Shown: positions 46,589 to 55,006 of the stretch, piece by piece
Position numbering within the stretch: position 1 is the first letter of the stretch
Layout of the letters: the number at the start of each line of letters is the position of its first letter
The notes under the pieces: model-generated
Databases searched by the model: none
Told to the model about the DNA's origin: nothing
Seen by the model: the letters and a program-made list of their open reading frames with translations, nothing else
NCBI RefSeq assembly: GCF_027980145.1
Contig: NZ_JAMZNK010000016.1
Span: forward strand, 1 to 64,000
Source of the DNA: Flavobacterium azizsancarii
GTDB lineage: Bacteria; Bacteroidota; Bacteroidia; Flavobacteriales; Flavobacteriaceae
Direction: 5' to 3'
Length of the DNA stretch: 64,000 nucleotides
Made by a program: the position numbers and the translations under genes

Positions 46589-47092
46589 CTACAACAATCT
46601 TTCTATCTTAAAATAAGCTATTTCTTCCTCATCTCTTATTAAATTATTCAATCGTTCAAATCCTGCTTTTTGCAATACATTTTGTGATCCACTATTGTTG
46701 AGATCAGTTATCGCTACGACTTCATTCGTATTTGTATGGGCAAAACTATATTGAGTTAGAGCTTTACAAACCTCTGTCGCAATACCTTTTCCCCAATATT
46801 GCCTGCTGAGTACATATCCAATTTCTATTTGGCTTGTATTGGGTACAAAAACACGGGCAACGCACATTCCTATAAAATTATTATTTGTAGTATCGAAAAT
46901 CGCCCATCGACTAAGTTTTTTCTTTTCATAATTCTCCAGCAACTCATTAAACATCTCAGCATATCTTTCTGGCGAAGCCTCAGGAAGGTATTGTGTAACC
47001 TGATCATCTTTAAAAAGATTTAAAAATGTCTGTTGTTCGTGTGGTAAAAATTCTCGAATAATTATTCTTGGGCTTTGATATAAAGTAGACAT
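46589..47092 (-). CDS. GNAT N-acetyltransferase, RimJ/RimL type
   Basis: A 167-residue acetyltransferase. The N-terminus PRIIIREFLPHEQQTFLNLF, the acceptor-side EIGYVLSRQYWGKGIATEVC with the Q/RxxGxG/A acetyl-CoA loop (YWGKGIA), and the C-terminal NSGSQNVLQKAGFERL are typical of the RimJ/RimL branch. These acetylate ribosomal protein N-termini or small amines. The gene stands alone and its substrate is unknown. Confidence 0.9.
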   Translation of the reverse strand: MSTLYQSPRIIIREFLPHEQQTFLNLFKDDQVTQYLPEASPERYAEMFNELLENYEKKKLSRWAIFDTTNNNFIGMCVARVFVPNTSQIEIGYVLSRQYWGKGIATEVCKALTQYSFAHTNTNEVVAITDLNNSGSQNVLQKAGFERLNNLIRDEEEIAYFKIERLL

Positions 47093-47262
47093 TAACTATA
47101 ATAGTATTAAGGTAAATGATTTGAGTTCTTTTTTAGTTTTTGCTGAAATGTAGAGCAGGATTTTCTTTTGTAAATACAGCCGAATTTAGAGAAAATAAAT
47201 AATAGAGCAAAATTAATATGCTGCCCCGTTGTGCAGTATCATTATATTAAATTGTTATCTGG

Positions 47263-47292
47263 TTGTTTTGTAAAGGAACTTAGCTATTTTTG
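47263..47292 (+). promoter_or_regulatory. Consensus-like promoter upstream of the signalling cluster
   Basis: TTG (47263-47265), 19 bases, TATTTTTG (47285-47292): a full match to the Bacteroidota promoter. The nearest plus-strand gene is about 500 bases away, so it may give a tandem promoter or a small RNA. Confidence 0.4.
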
Positions 47293-47348
47293 CACTTGAA
47301 TTGTATTTATATTTTAGAAAATTTTAATCGTAAAAAGAGTATTTTATT

Positions 47349-47417
47349 TGTAGAACAAGTTCTACATGCGGTTTTATATTGTTCTACACAATGTTAATCC
47401 TGAGCAAGCTACTTTTG
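47349..47417 (+). promoter_or_regulatory. Activator-type promoter of the kinase/NarL operon
   Basis: Perfect palindrome TGTAGAACAAGTTCTACA (47349-47366), a second half-site GTTCTACA at 47381-47388 (22 bases from the first GTTCTACA at 47359), then TACTTTTG (47410-47417) 29 bases after the second site start. There is no -33 TTG. The same layout recurs at 50417-50485. Confidence 0.7.
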
Positions 47418-47796
47418 CAACTAATTAAAAGCATAAAAATAAATATATATTCAAAATATAATTGAAAATATGTAAATTGTTTATAGCATATTTAATGAAT
47501 TAAAAGAATCCCCAAGTCTCTTTTAAATATTTGTTGCCGTTATAATTAGTGCTGATTTTGCTGCCGGATAAGCTTTGCTGTTTTTATTTAAGCCAGGTTT
47601 ATTTTTAAGCGAACAACAACTTTTACCGGCATTAGATTTTAATCAGTAATACTGATTGAAATCCAATAAATAATATTTATTCAAAATGTAGTACATCATT
47701 CATGATAATACTTCAGATACCTAATTAAAACAATTGAATGAGTTATTGATTTTCTTCTTTACTCATTATTTTTTTATCATTTTAAAAATATAAATT

Positions 47797-49548
47797 TTGA
47801 TTAGAAAGCATTTATTGAATGATACATTTAGTTTATTGAAACTAAAATTCAAACACAGAAAAATAATTCATTACTCGCTAATAGCTTTTGTTATTTTGTT
47901 GCAGTTAATAGTTGTAATTATTTGGTACAATGAAACATCAAATGAATCTGAAATGTCTAAGGCTTTGGATTCTATGACTTCTTTGAATAAAATATCGCAA
48001 TATACGGGTAGAATAAATCATTCATTTATTGATTCTCAAAAGAATTTTAATGCTTATAAAAGTCAAAAAGATCAGGCTTCACTAGACAAATACAATGTTT
48101 CATTAAACGAAATAAGCCGTTTGGTAGACAGCCTGAGTTTGATTACTACAGATAATAAGGCATTTATGAAGATTCTGATGGAAAAGAATCGATCAGCATA
48201 TACCATTGAATCCTTAAAAGCAGATATTGATTCTATTATCGAAACCCAGATTAATCCGTCTAAAAATAACACTTCGAAATCTTTCAAACTCAATAAATTT
48301 GAATATAAAAAGATTTTGGATAGTATTAAAACGGATTCTTATATACAAGTTGACAGTGTGTCAAAAAAAGGATTATTTACAAGATTAGGTAATGCTTTGG
48401 CCGGAAAAATGGATGTGCAAAAAGAACAGCTTAAGATTACGGTTACCATGAAATACAATGATAAAATGGTATCCGGAAGCATCGAAGATCAATTTGCAAA
48501 TTTGTTTAAAACTACCAATAATTACTACGAAAATCAATTTCAGAATTTAAAAAAGTCATTTGCAAGTTTAAAGGATCAGGATTCAAAATTAACGGAGCTT
48601 AATAATAAACTGCTGAATTTAGAAGCAGAGATAATGCCTCATTATAACAAATCGTTGAACACGCTGCAAGACGACACCCAAAAACAGTTGCAGAATCAAT
48701 ACAATTCTAATAAAATAGTGAGAAGTTACACTATTGCAGTCCTGATAATATTGATGTTTATTATATCGATTGTACTTTTTAGTTTTACCAGAATGGCTTT
48801 TCAATATGAGAAAAGACTAACCATTGCACAAATTAAAATACGCGAAAGCTTAAATTTTAAAAATAGGATTATGGGAATGGTCAGTCATGAAATTAGATCG
48901 CCGCTTAGTATCATCTCTATTTACAGCAAAATGATAAGTTCATCGATAAAAGATCCTGAGATAAAAGATACTTTTAAATCGATTCAGTTTACCACAAACT
49001 CGTTGCTTCTTTTGGCAAATCAGATATTGGAATATTCTAAAGATGAAAATTATTTACCAAAATTAAACAACAAAAACTTCCATTTAAACGAAGAAATCAA
49101 TCAGATCATTTACGCGATGACTTCATTGGTAGAAAGTAAAGGCAATAAAATTGAGTTTCGTTCTAATTTGGTTTCAGATCTTGAAGTTTATTCAGATCCT
49201 ACAAAAATACACCAGCTTTTTTATAATATTATTGGTAATGCCAATAAGTTTACAAAAGACGGATTGATAGCAATTACGATTGATCCTGATAAGATTTCAG
49301 GTAAAAAAATTAATCTAAATGTTGAAATTCAGGACAACGGAATTGGTATTGCGGAAAATGATTTAAAGAATATATTCGAACTCTATTATCAAGGAACTGT
49401 TTCAGGAAAAGTGAATGATCTTGGAGTTGGTTTAGGACTTAATTTATGTAAAGAAATAGTCGAGTTATTTGGTGGAGAAATTAGTGTTCAAAGTCAGCAG
49501 GGTAAAGGCACAACGATTAAGTTCAATCTTATAATAAGTTTGGTTTAA
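47797..49548 (+). CDS. Sensor histidine kinase with large extracytoplasmic domain
   Basis: A 583-residue kinase with an apparent TTG start (47797), directly after an in-frame stop. A second TTG at 47815 is possible, but no ATG precedes the first membrane helix. Helix 1 is near 29-46. A 260-residue helical, lysine-rich sensor region follows, with coiled-coil character. Helix 2 is near 309-330. HisKA has the acceptor His in GMVSHEIRSPLSII, and the ATPase shows NIIGNANKFTKDG, DNGIGIAEND and GVGLGLNLCKEIV. The partner NarL-type regulator follows 85 bases downstream. The promoter carries a double operator shared with the next kinase gene. Confidence 0.88.
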   Translation: MIRKHLLNDTFSLLKLKFKHRKIIHYSLIAFVILLQLIVVIIWYNETSNESEMSKALDSMTSLNKISQYTGRINHSFIDSQKNFNAYKSQKDQASLDKYNVSLNEISRLVDSLSLITTDNKAFMKILMEKNRSAYTIESLKADIDSIIETQINPSKNNTSKSFKLNKFEYKKILDSIKTDSYIQVDSVSKKGLFTRLGNALAGKMDVQKEQLKITVTMKYNDKMVSGSIEDQFANLFKTTNNYYENQFQNLKKSFASLKDQDSKLTELNNKLLNLEAEIMPHYNKSLNTLQDDTQKQLQNQYNSNKIVRSYTIAVLIILMFIISIVLFSFTRMAFQYEKRLTIAQIKIRESLNFKNRIMGMVSHEIRSPLSIISIYSKMISSSIKDPEIKDTFKSIQFTTNSLLLLANQILEYSKDENYLPKLNNKNFHLNEEINQIIYAMTSLVESKGNKIEFRSNLVSDLEVYSDPTKIHQLFYNIIGNANKFTKDGLIAITIDPDKISGKKINLNVEIQDNGIGIAENDLKNIFELYYQGTVSGKVNDLGVGLGLNLCKEIVELFGGEISVQSQQGKGTTIKFNLIISLV

Positions 49549-49633
49549 AATTCAAAACAGAACGTTTATATTTTTGTACTTTACAATATCAAATAGTAAT
49601 AAGAAGGGAAGAGCGCCGCAACAATTTTAATTT

Positions 49634-50293
49634 ATGCAAATGAAAATGAAATCAACATCCAACAACTATAGTTTTTTAGTTGCTGATGACCACAGCGTGG
49701 TAAGACAAGGCGTTTCTCTGATCATAAAAGAGTTATTTTTGAATGCCACAATTTATAAAGCAGGAAATTTTAAAGAAACATTTGATATTCTAAAAGAGGT
49801 AAAAGTCAACTTATTAATTTTGGATGTGAATTTTCCTGATGGTAATAGCATAAATGTCATTTCAGAAATTAAAGCAATTCAGCCCGATGTCAAAATATTA
49901 ATATTTTCGGCTTATGATGAAAATATTTATGCGATGCGCTATTTAAATGCTGGTGCTTCGGGATATTTGAACAAAGAAACGACAGAAGATGAAATGAAAA
50001 ATGCAATCAATACCATGATTGCATCAGGAAAGTATATTACCCAGAATATAAAAGACAAAATTTTAGATTCTTATATTTCAAAAAAGCCCACAAATCCGCT
50101 GGATCTTTTATCGAACAGAGAAATTGAAGTAGCACAGCTATTAATTAAAGGATATGGTAATCTGGAAATATTAGAACTTTTAAACATAAAAAAAACAACC
50201 GTTAGTACTTATAAAAACAGGATTTTCGAAAAGTTAGAGATTGACAATCTGGCTGATTTAATAAAGTTCTTTCAGCTCTATTATGACGAATAG
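49634..50293 (+). CDS. NarL/FixJ-family response regulator
   Basis: A 219-residue regulator. The receiver has VADDHSVVRQG, the phospho-acceptor Asp in NLLILDVNFPDG and Lys in GYLNKETT. The C-terminal LuxR-type helix-turn-helix shows LLSNREIEVAQLLIKGYGNLEILELLNIKKTTVSTYKNRIFEKL. It could start at ATG 49634 or at 49640/49646. It lies in an operon with the kinase before it. Because both the operon promoter and the next kinase promoter bear the same GTTCTACA double site, it is the prime candidate to bind them. That is inference. Confidence 0.93.
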   Translation: MQMKMKSTSNNYSFLVADDHSVVRQGVSLIIKELFLNATIYKAGNFKETFDILKEVKVNLLILDVNFPDGNSINVISEIKAIQPDVKILIFSAYDENIYAMRYLNAGASGYLNKETTEDEMKNAINTMIASGKYITQNIKDKILDSYISKKPTNPLDLLSNREIEVAQLLIKGYGNLEILELLNIKKTTVSTYKNRIFEKLEIDNLADLIKFFQLYYDE

Positions 50294-50349
50294 TTCTCTC
50301 TGATTATCGCATTAACTGTTATCGCACAGTTTGTTATCGAATATTTATC

Positions 50350-50382
50350 AAAAACAGGAATCTGCCAGGTTCCTGTTTTTTT
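50350..50382 (+). terminator. Intrinsic terminator of the kinase/NarL operon
   Basis: AAAAACAGGAA / TTCCTGTTTTT stem with a nine-base loop and T-run, 56 bases after the regulator stop. Confidence 0.88.
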
Positions 50383-50416
50383 ATGCCATAAATTTTTAGA
50401 ATTGTAAGTTATTTTC

Positions 50417-50485
50417 TGTAGAAATAGTTCTACACAACTCCGTGCATTGTTCTATAAAGTATTGATTTTATTGAGAGTATTTTTG
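50417..50485 (+). promoter_or_regulatory. Second activator-type promoter, before the PAS kinase
   Basis: Near-palindrome TGTAGAAATAGTTCTACA (50417-50434), second half-site GTTCTATA (50449-50456) starting 22 bases after the first GTTCTACA (50427), then TATTTTTG (50478-50485) 29 bases after the second site start. Both spacings are identical to the promoter at 47349-47417. Confidence 0.7.
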
Positions 50486-50825
50486 TAACGTCAGGAAGAA
50501 TAAGCAATTAAGAATTTAAAGAAAGAGATATATTTAATTACCTGTTAATGCCAAATTTTCCTGATATAAGAATAATCTTTTTGTTGTCGCAGACGGCTTT
50601 TGTTTGTGTTTTTGGACTTTATACAATGCAGGTCAATTTTATTTTTTGAGGGTGGCCGTCTGATCAACAAATAATCATTTTTAGAGCTTAGAAAAAGATA
50701 GAATTATAAGAATGATTTAAAGGAGAGAGAATATATGCCAGATTGAGATTTTATTAAAAGTAGGTTTAATAAAAAAATAAAGAAATCTCTCCTTTACTTA
50801 TTCTGTAATACTTAGAAATTAAGGA
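50486..50825 (+). promoter_or_regulatory. Long structured leader of the PAS kinase mRNA
   Basis: About 340 bases with no gene. CAGACGGC (50590-50597) pairs perfectly with GCCGTCTG (50655-50662). AAAGGAGAGA (50719-50728) pairs with TCTCTCCTTT (50786-50795). The two stems lie in series before the start codon and could control translation. No known riboswitch class was recognised. Confidence 0.45.
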
Positions 50826-52364
50826 ATGTTATTTTTAAAAGATGAGGATATGGAATTCGATTTTTATAAAACCAAAAAAAATAAGACAGTAGATAAATTG
50901 AAATCTATACTATTGGACGAAATTCAGGACGCTTTTTTTGTTTTAACGATTTCAGCGCACAATGATTACGATATGCCATTTATAAGCAATTCGGCTTATG
51001 ATATGTTTGAAATCCAGCATGAGGATATGTTTACCAATACAATACTTTCTGCCTGCAATCAAATTCATCATGAAGATAAGACCTTAGTCAAGCAATCATT
51101 GATTGATTCGATTAAAAAAAGGAAAAGCTGGAATACTATTTTCAGGGTATTATTGCCTGAAAAAGGTTCTTGCTGGTTCAAAATTACATCAAAAAGAAAA
51201 GTAAATAATGATGGAAGTATTGAACTGTACGGAAGAGTAACTGATATTACAGAGTTAAAGGAACAGGAATTAAAGTTTCAAAGTTCAGAAGAACGTTTTA
51301 AGTTCGTTATGGAAACTTCGGCTTCAGGTATTTGGGATTGGAATATGAAAACGAATACTATTTATTATTCACCACAATCTTTTAAAATATTAGAATCAGA
51401 TACTGTCGAAGTTTTTAATTCTCCTGAACAATGGAAAGAAATTGTTCACCCTGATGATCTGAAAAAATACTGCGAGGCTCTTGATAATCATTTTGAAAAT
51501 AAAACACCTTTCTACGAAAATTTTCATCGCATACTTACATCTGGTAATAAATACAAATGGATTTTAAACAGAGGGAAAGTAATAGAACGTGATATCGATG
51601 GCAAACCATCAAAGATAATAGGAACGCATACTGAGGTTTCATCTCAAAAAGAGAAAGAGTTGGAGCTAATGAAAAAAATGGAGTTTTACAGTGAAAAAAA
51701 TAACAGGCTTTTGAATTTTTCTCACATTGTATCCCATAATTTAAACTCGCATGCTGGAAATTTTAAATTGCTTCTGGACATGATTGACCTCGAAGAAAAT
51801 TTCGCTGACAAGCGCGAAACGATGAAATACCTGAGAACGGTTTCTAATGATCTTAACAAGACAATAGAAGATTTATCGCAAATAGTGAATATTCAGAATA
51901 ATGATAAAATTATTGTTGAACCGCTGAACCTAAATGCTTATTTAGGCAGGGTTCTCAATATCGTTAGCGCTTATAGCCATAGAAATAATGCTACAATTAT
52001 AAACAATATTCCTGCAGAAGCAACTATTAATTTTAATCCGGCTTATCTCGAAAGTGTCCTGCAAAATTTATGTACAAATGCAATAAAATATGCGCATCCG
52101 GAAAAATTTTTGATAATTGAATTCGATTTTTTCCTGGAAAATGAAAAGAAGGTATTGACCATAAAAGACAATGGACTGGGAATTGATCTCGAAAAATACG
52201 GGCATTTGCTATTTGGGATGTACAAGACATTTCATAATCATGAAAAATCGAACGGTATAGGTCTATACATTACAAAAAACCAGATTGAGTCCATGAACGG
52301 GAGCGTTACAGTAGAAAGCAAGGTTGGAAAAGGGACAACGTTTAAAATCATTTTTAATGATTAA
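50826..52364 (+). CDS. Cytosolic PAS-domain histidine kinase
   Basis: A 512-residue soluble kinase with no membrane helix (alternative start at ATG 50850). Two PAS domains lie at about 25-150 (FISNSAYDMFEIQHEDMFT, LYGRVTDITELKEQ) and 160-280 (GIWDWNMKTNTIYYSPQ, IVHPDDLKKY, KIIGTHTEVSSQK). The H box is FSHIVSHNLNSHAGN, the SHNL-type acceptor of a Bacteroidota kinase group. The ATPase follows with NLCTNAIKYAHPEK, DNGLGIDLEKYG and SNGIGLYITKNQIES. No regulator is adjacent. Its promoter shares the operator arrangement of the upstream two-component operon, suggesting it is downstream in a cascade. Confidence 0.92.
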   Translation: MLFLKDEDMEFDFYKTKKNKTVDKLKSILLDEIQDAFFVLTISAHNDYDMPFISNSAYDMFEIQHEDMFTNTILSACNQIHHEDKTLVKQSLIDSIKKRKSWNTIFRVLLPEKGSCWFKITSKRKVNNDGSIELYGRVTDITELKEQELKFQSSEERFKFVMETSASGIWDWNMKTNTIYYSPQSFKILESDTVEVFNSPEQWKEIVHPDDLKKYCEALDNHFENKTPFYENFHRILTSGNKYKWILNRGKVIERDIDGKPSKIIGTHTEVSSQKEKELELMKKMEFYSEKNNRLLNFSHIVSHNLNSHAGNFKLLLDMIDLEENFADKRETMKYLRTVSNDLNKTIEDLSQIVNIQNNDKIIVEPLNLNAYLGRVLNIVSAYSHRNNATIINNIPAEATINFNPAYLESVLQNLCTNAIKYAHPEKFLIIEFDFFLENEKKVLTIKDNGLGIDLEKYGHLLFGMYKTFHNHEKSNGIGLYITKNQIESMNGSVTVESKVGKGTTFKIIFND

Positions 52365-52424
52365 GTGTTTTTACGATTTACAATCGAAATTTAATATAAG
52401 GTTACACAAAAAATAATTTTTAAA

Positions 52425-52808
52425 ATGGAAAAATTTGTAATTACTATAAATGCAAATGGAGAATATCAATTTGATTTTATAAACAATAATAACGAAGTTA
52501 TTCTGAGTAGTGGAGAATACACCAGAAAATTTATGTGCATAAAAGGGATTGAATCTGTAAAAAACAATTCGCAGGACAATACAAAATTTAATAGAAAAAC
52601 ATCTCAAACCAATAAAAGATATTTTAATATAAAAGCATTCAACGGAAAAATTATTGCCATCAGTAAAATGTTCGATGACAAGATCTTATGCGATTTGGAA
52701 ATGGAATCATTTAGAACAAAAGCGCCAAATACTTTAATAGAAGACAGATCAAATAGCAGAAAAGAGCCAAAAATTTACAGAAGGGCAGCAGCTGAAATGA
52801 CGATTTAA
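52425..52808 (+). CDS. DUF1508 (YegP-like) tandem-domain protein
   Basis: A 127-residue protein with two DUF1508-type units of about 50 residues (KFVITINANGEYQFDFINNNNEVILSSGEY and, less exactly, YFNIKAFNGKIIAISKMF). YegP-like proteins are small, stress-associated and of unknown biochemical role. The second unit is degenerate compared with the first. It lies 60 bases after the PAS kinase and may share its transcript. Confidence 0.8.
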   Translation: MEKFVITINANGEYQFDFINNNNEVILSSGEYTRKFMCIKGIESVKNNSQDNTKFNRKTSQTNKRYFNIKAFNGKIIAISKMFDDKILCDLEMESFRTKAPNTLIEDRSNSRKEPKIYRRAAAEMTI

Positions 52809-52898
52809 TAAATAAGTCCAAAACTTTAATTCAGCTGGAAAGAGTCCTGAATTTATACAATTTCATTTTCCTGGTCTTTAATAACTAAAGCATAAAAG

Positions 52899-52961
52899 TC
52901 TTATTATGGGGTTTTTATGTCCTATTATGACATTAATTGCGTTTATTTAAAAATACTTTTG
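52899..52961 (+). promoter_or_regulatory. Promoter with direct repeats before the degenerate receiver gene
   Basis: TCTTATTATG (52899-52908) and TCCTATTATG (52920-52929), 21 bases apart, are followed by TACTTTTG (52954-52961), a perfect -7 element. The second repeat lies within TGTCCTATTATGACA, which is itself an inverted repeat. Confidence 0.5.
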
Positions 52962-53013
52962 TGCTTGTTTTTCAATAGCAGGTTTTTTGAAAAATAACAT
53001 AAAGGAGTAAAAT

Positions 53014-53469
53014 ATGGCAATAGAAAAGATAAAAGTTTTAGTTGATGATGATAAAGGACATTTCTTAAAAATGTTCAGTAAAGAACTGACGGATGAATTT
53101 GAGTTTATGACAAACTCTTTTGCAGTTGACAGTCAAGTTGAGACTTTGTCTTTTGATCGTTTTATATCTGTTGTTTACAATAAATTAGAATTAATCGATT
53201 TTTTGGCATTAGAAAAAAAAGGATCAAATATTCTGGTATGTTTATTTAATAAACGCTTATATAGCAATACACCATTTATAGAAGAAATTAATGATTTGAT
53301 TGTATTGGGCGGTTACAAAACGAAAAAAACAATTATTAAGGATTTAAAATCACATCTTAAAGAAAGTTATGATTCTAAAAACCAATCAAATAAAGTATTA
53401 ACATCTGATTCGTATAAAAACCAGATACAATTTCATAGTTTTTTTAAAACGGTATTTTTTTTAATATAA
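53014..53469 (+). CDS. Degenerate receiver-like protein of unknown function
   Basis: A 151-residue soluble protein. The start IEKIKVLVDDDKGHFLKMF resembles strand 1 and the acidic pocket of a response-regulator receiver. The later strands (RFISVVYNKLELIDF, NILVCLFNKRL, LIVLGGYKTKKTI) fit the same fold, with a Lys in YKT near the expected site. The phospho-acceptor Asp is not seen at the end of the third strand (VVYNK instead). It may be an unphosphorylated pseudo-receiver. It lies at the end of a signalling cluster. The fold assignment is tentative; it could be an unrelated protein. Confidence 0.6.
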   Translation: MAIEKIKVLVDDDKGHFLKMFSKELTDEFEFMTNSFAVDSQVETLSFDRFISVVYNKLELIDFLALEKKGSNILVCLFNKRLYSNTPFIEEINDLIVLGGYKTKKTIIKDLKSHLKESYDSKNQSNKVLTSDSYKNQIQFHSFFKTVFFLI

Positions 53470-53498
53470 TCAGGGAGAAGAAATTCTCATTAAAACAT

Positions 53499-53534
53499 AA
53501 AAAAACCAGTAAAGCCAACTTTACTGGTTTTTTT
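53499..53534. terminator. Bidirectional terminator
   Basis: AAAAACCAGTAAAG / CTTTACTGGTTTTT, a 14-bp perfect stem with a four-base loop and A/T runs on both sides, between the convergent receiver-like and proline dehydrogenase genes. Confidence 0.92.
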
Positions 53535-53561
53535 ATATACAACTATTTCAGAAACAAAATA

Positions 53562-54503
53562 TTAACTGACAATGTCATTCAAAGCCTGAAAAATATTCAA
53601 AGGATATTCGGCAATTCTATTGCACAAATACAAATACCATTCTTTACCATACACAAAGTATAATTTTGTTGGATGACCTTGCTCTTTTAATTGGGCTAAT
53701 TGCTCATTCTGAATGCCGTATAAACTTTCAAATTCATATAATTCTTTGCTCGGTTTGTATTTTTCAAGCATCGCAACTACTTCTTTCTGAATTAAATCAT
53801 GATGCGTTGCTATGGCACATTTATGATTTCTTGACAATAATTGATCTACATAATATAAATAGCGTTCATCAAGTGCTGCTCCTCTTGGAATAGAAAAGCC
53901 CTCGGGAGTTTCAAAAGCCCCTTTGACCATTCTTATCCTTCCGTTTTGCTGGATTAAATCTTCAAAATCATCTTTTGATCGATGTAAATAAGCCTGAAGC
54001 GTAATGGAAACATTTTTATATTTTTGAGAAGCTGTTTTGTAGACATCAATTACAGCATCGGTTATTTCAATATTTTCTGCACTGATTGTTACTTCAATAT
54101 TATCTTTTTCAGCCTCCTGGCATATTAAGTCTAAATTGTTTAAGCATAAATCTTTTGATAATGCTAAACCAATATGCGAAAGATCAAGAGAAAAAGTCGA
54201 GTTTAATTGTTGTTGTTTTATCTCTTGCGCTATCCTGATAAATTCATTAGATGCCTCAGTCGCTTCTTTTTCAGTTAGCGTATTTTCGCCCATGAATTCT
54301 ATAGAAGTTTTAAAACCTTGCTTATTTTGTTCCTTGACCTTGACAATAGTTTCTTCTAATGTTTCGCCGCCAATATATCGATCAGCAGCTTTTTTAATTG
54401 TTTTGAATAAGATTTCATTTGAAAGAATATACTCTTTTGCTTTCTCATTTAGGGCGGCTTTTCGTAAAGCACTAGCACCCATTAGTAATAAATCCTGTTC
54501 CAT
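53562..54503 (-). CDS. Proline dehydrogenase family protein
   Basis: A 313-residue FAD-dependent enzyme predicted to oxidise proline to pyrroline-5-carboxylate. TIM-barrel motifs match the family: STFSLDLSHIGLALS, VTISAENIEITDAVIDVYK, NVSITLQAYLHRSKDDFEDL, GRIRMVKGAFETPEG, HKCAIATHHDLI, YEFESLYGI and LYFVYGKEWYLYLCNRIAEYP. The length fits the monofunctional bacterial enzyme. No P5C dehydrogenase gene is adjacent. A role in osmolyte turnover alongside the sucrose genes downstream is inference. Confidence 0.88.
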   Translation of the reverse strand: MEQDLLLMGASALRKAALNEKAKEYILSNEILFKTIKKAADRYIGGETLEETIVKVKEQNKQGFKTSIEFMGENTLTEKEATEASNEFIRIAQEIKQQQLNSTFSLDLSHIGLALSKDLCLNNLDLICQEAEKDNIEVTISAENIEITDAVIDVYKTASQKYKNVSITLQAYLHRSKDDFEDLIQQNGRIRMVKGAFETPEGFSIPRGAALDERYLYYVDQLLSRNHKCAIATHHDLIQKEVVAMLEKYKPSKELYEFESLYGIQNEQLAQLKEQGHPTKLYFVYGKEWYLYLCNRIAEYPLNIFQALNDIVS

Positions 54504-55006
54504 GTTTATTTAGTTTGATATAATAAAAGTTAATAACAAAAGATGTTTGTTATGAGATAATTAATTGCAAATTTTCAGAGAGGATATTGTTGGTAATCAT
54601 ATAATACAATATCGTTAAATTGTGATTGTCGATTGCTATAAACAAATTTTACGCAGAACACATTCTCGTGATTGTCGCAAAGCAAAAAAAATATTTGATT
54701 TTGGACATTTAAGCAGAAGAAAAAACATTAGATAAAGCTACTTATTTTGATAATGTTCACGTCACAAATATAAAAACGTCCTATCAAAATACATCGCTTT
54801 TAGTTTTTTTATTTACAACCATTATTATTGATAAAGGATGAAAATCGATTTGTTTAAGAATGTAAATATAACAACATTTAGCGTTTTTGAGGACTATGTT
54901 TCTTACAATTTAGGATTTAAATGTTAAGAATCTTGTTATTTTTTTTGTGAGTTTGGGTCAGACTGCCCGATTTTTTGTATCTTAAAAATTCTAACAAATA
55001 AAAACA
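54504..55006. other. Divergent intergenic region, no gene seen
   Basis: About 500 AT-rich bases. The only structure noted is the direct repeat GTGATTGTCG at 54622-54631 and 54668-54677, 46 bases apart. No consensus promoter was identified for either flanking gene. Confidence 0.4.

Larger units (their letters stand above)
47093..47796. other. 700-bp regulatory region before the kinase operon
   Basis: No gene. It contains two promoter-like sites (47263-47292 and 47349-47417) and a long leader of about 380 bases. The leader holds GCCGG (47563-47567) pairing with CCGGC (47626-47630), then a perfect AATCAGT-AAT-ACTGATT hairpin (47641-47657). Confidence 0.6.

Noticed and set aside
54622..54677. 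Direct repeat GTGATTGTCG as an operator
   Set aside because: Only two ten-base copies, 46 bases apart, with no promoter element near; too weak to call.
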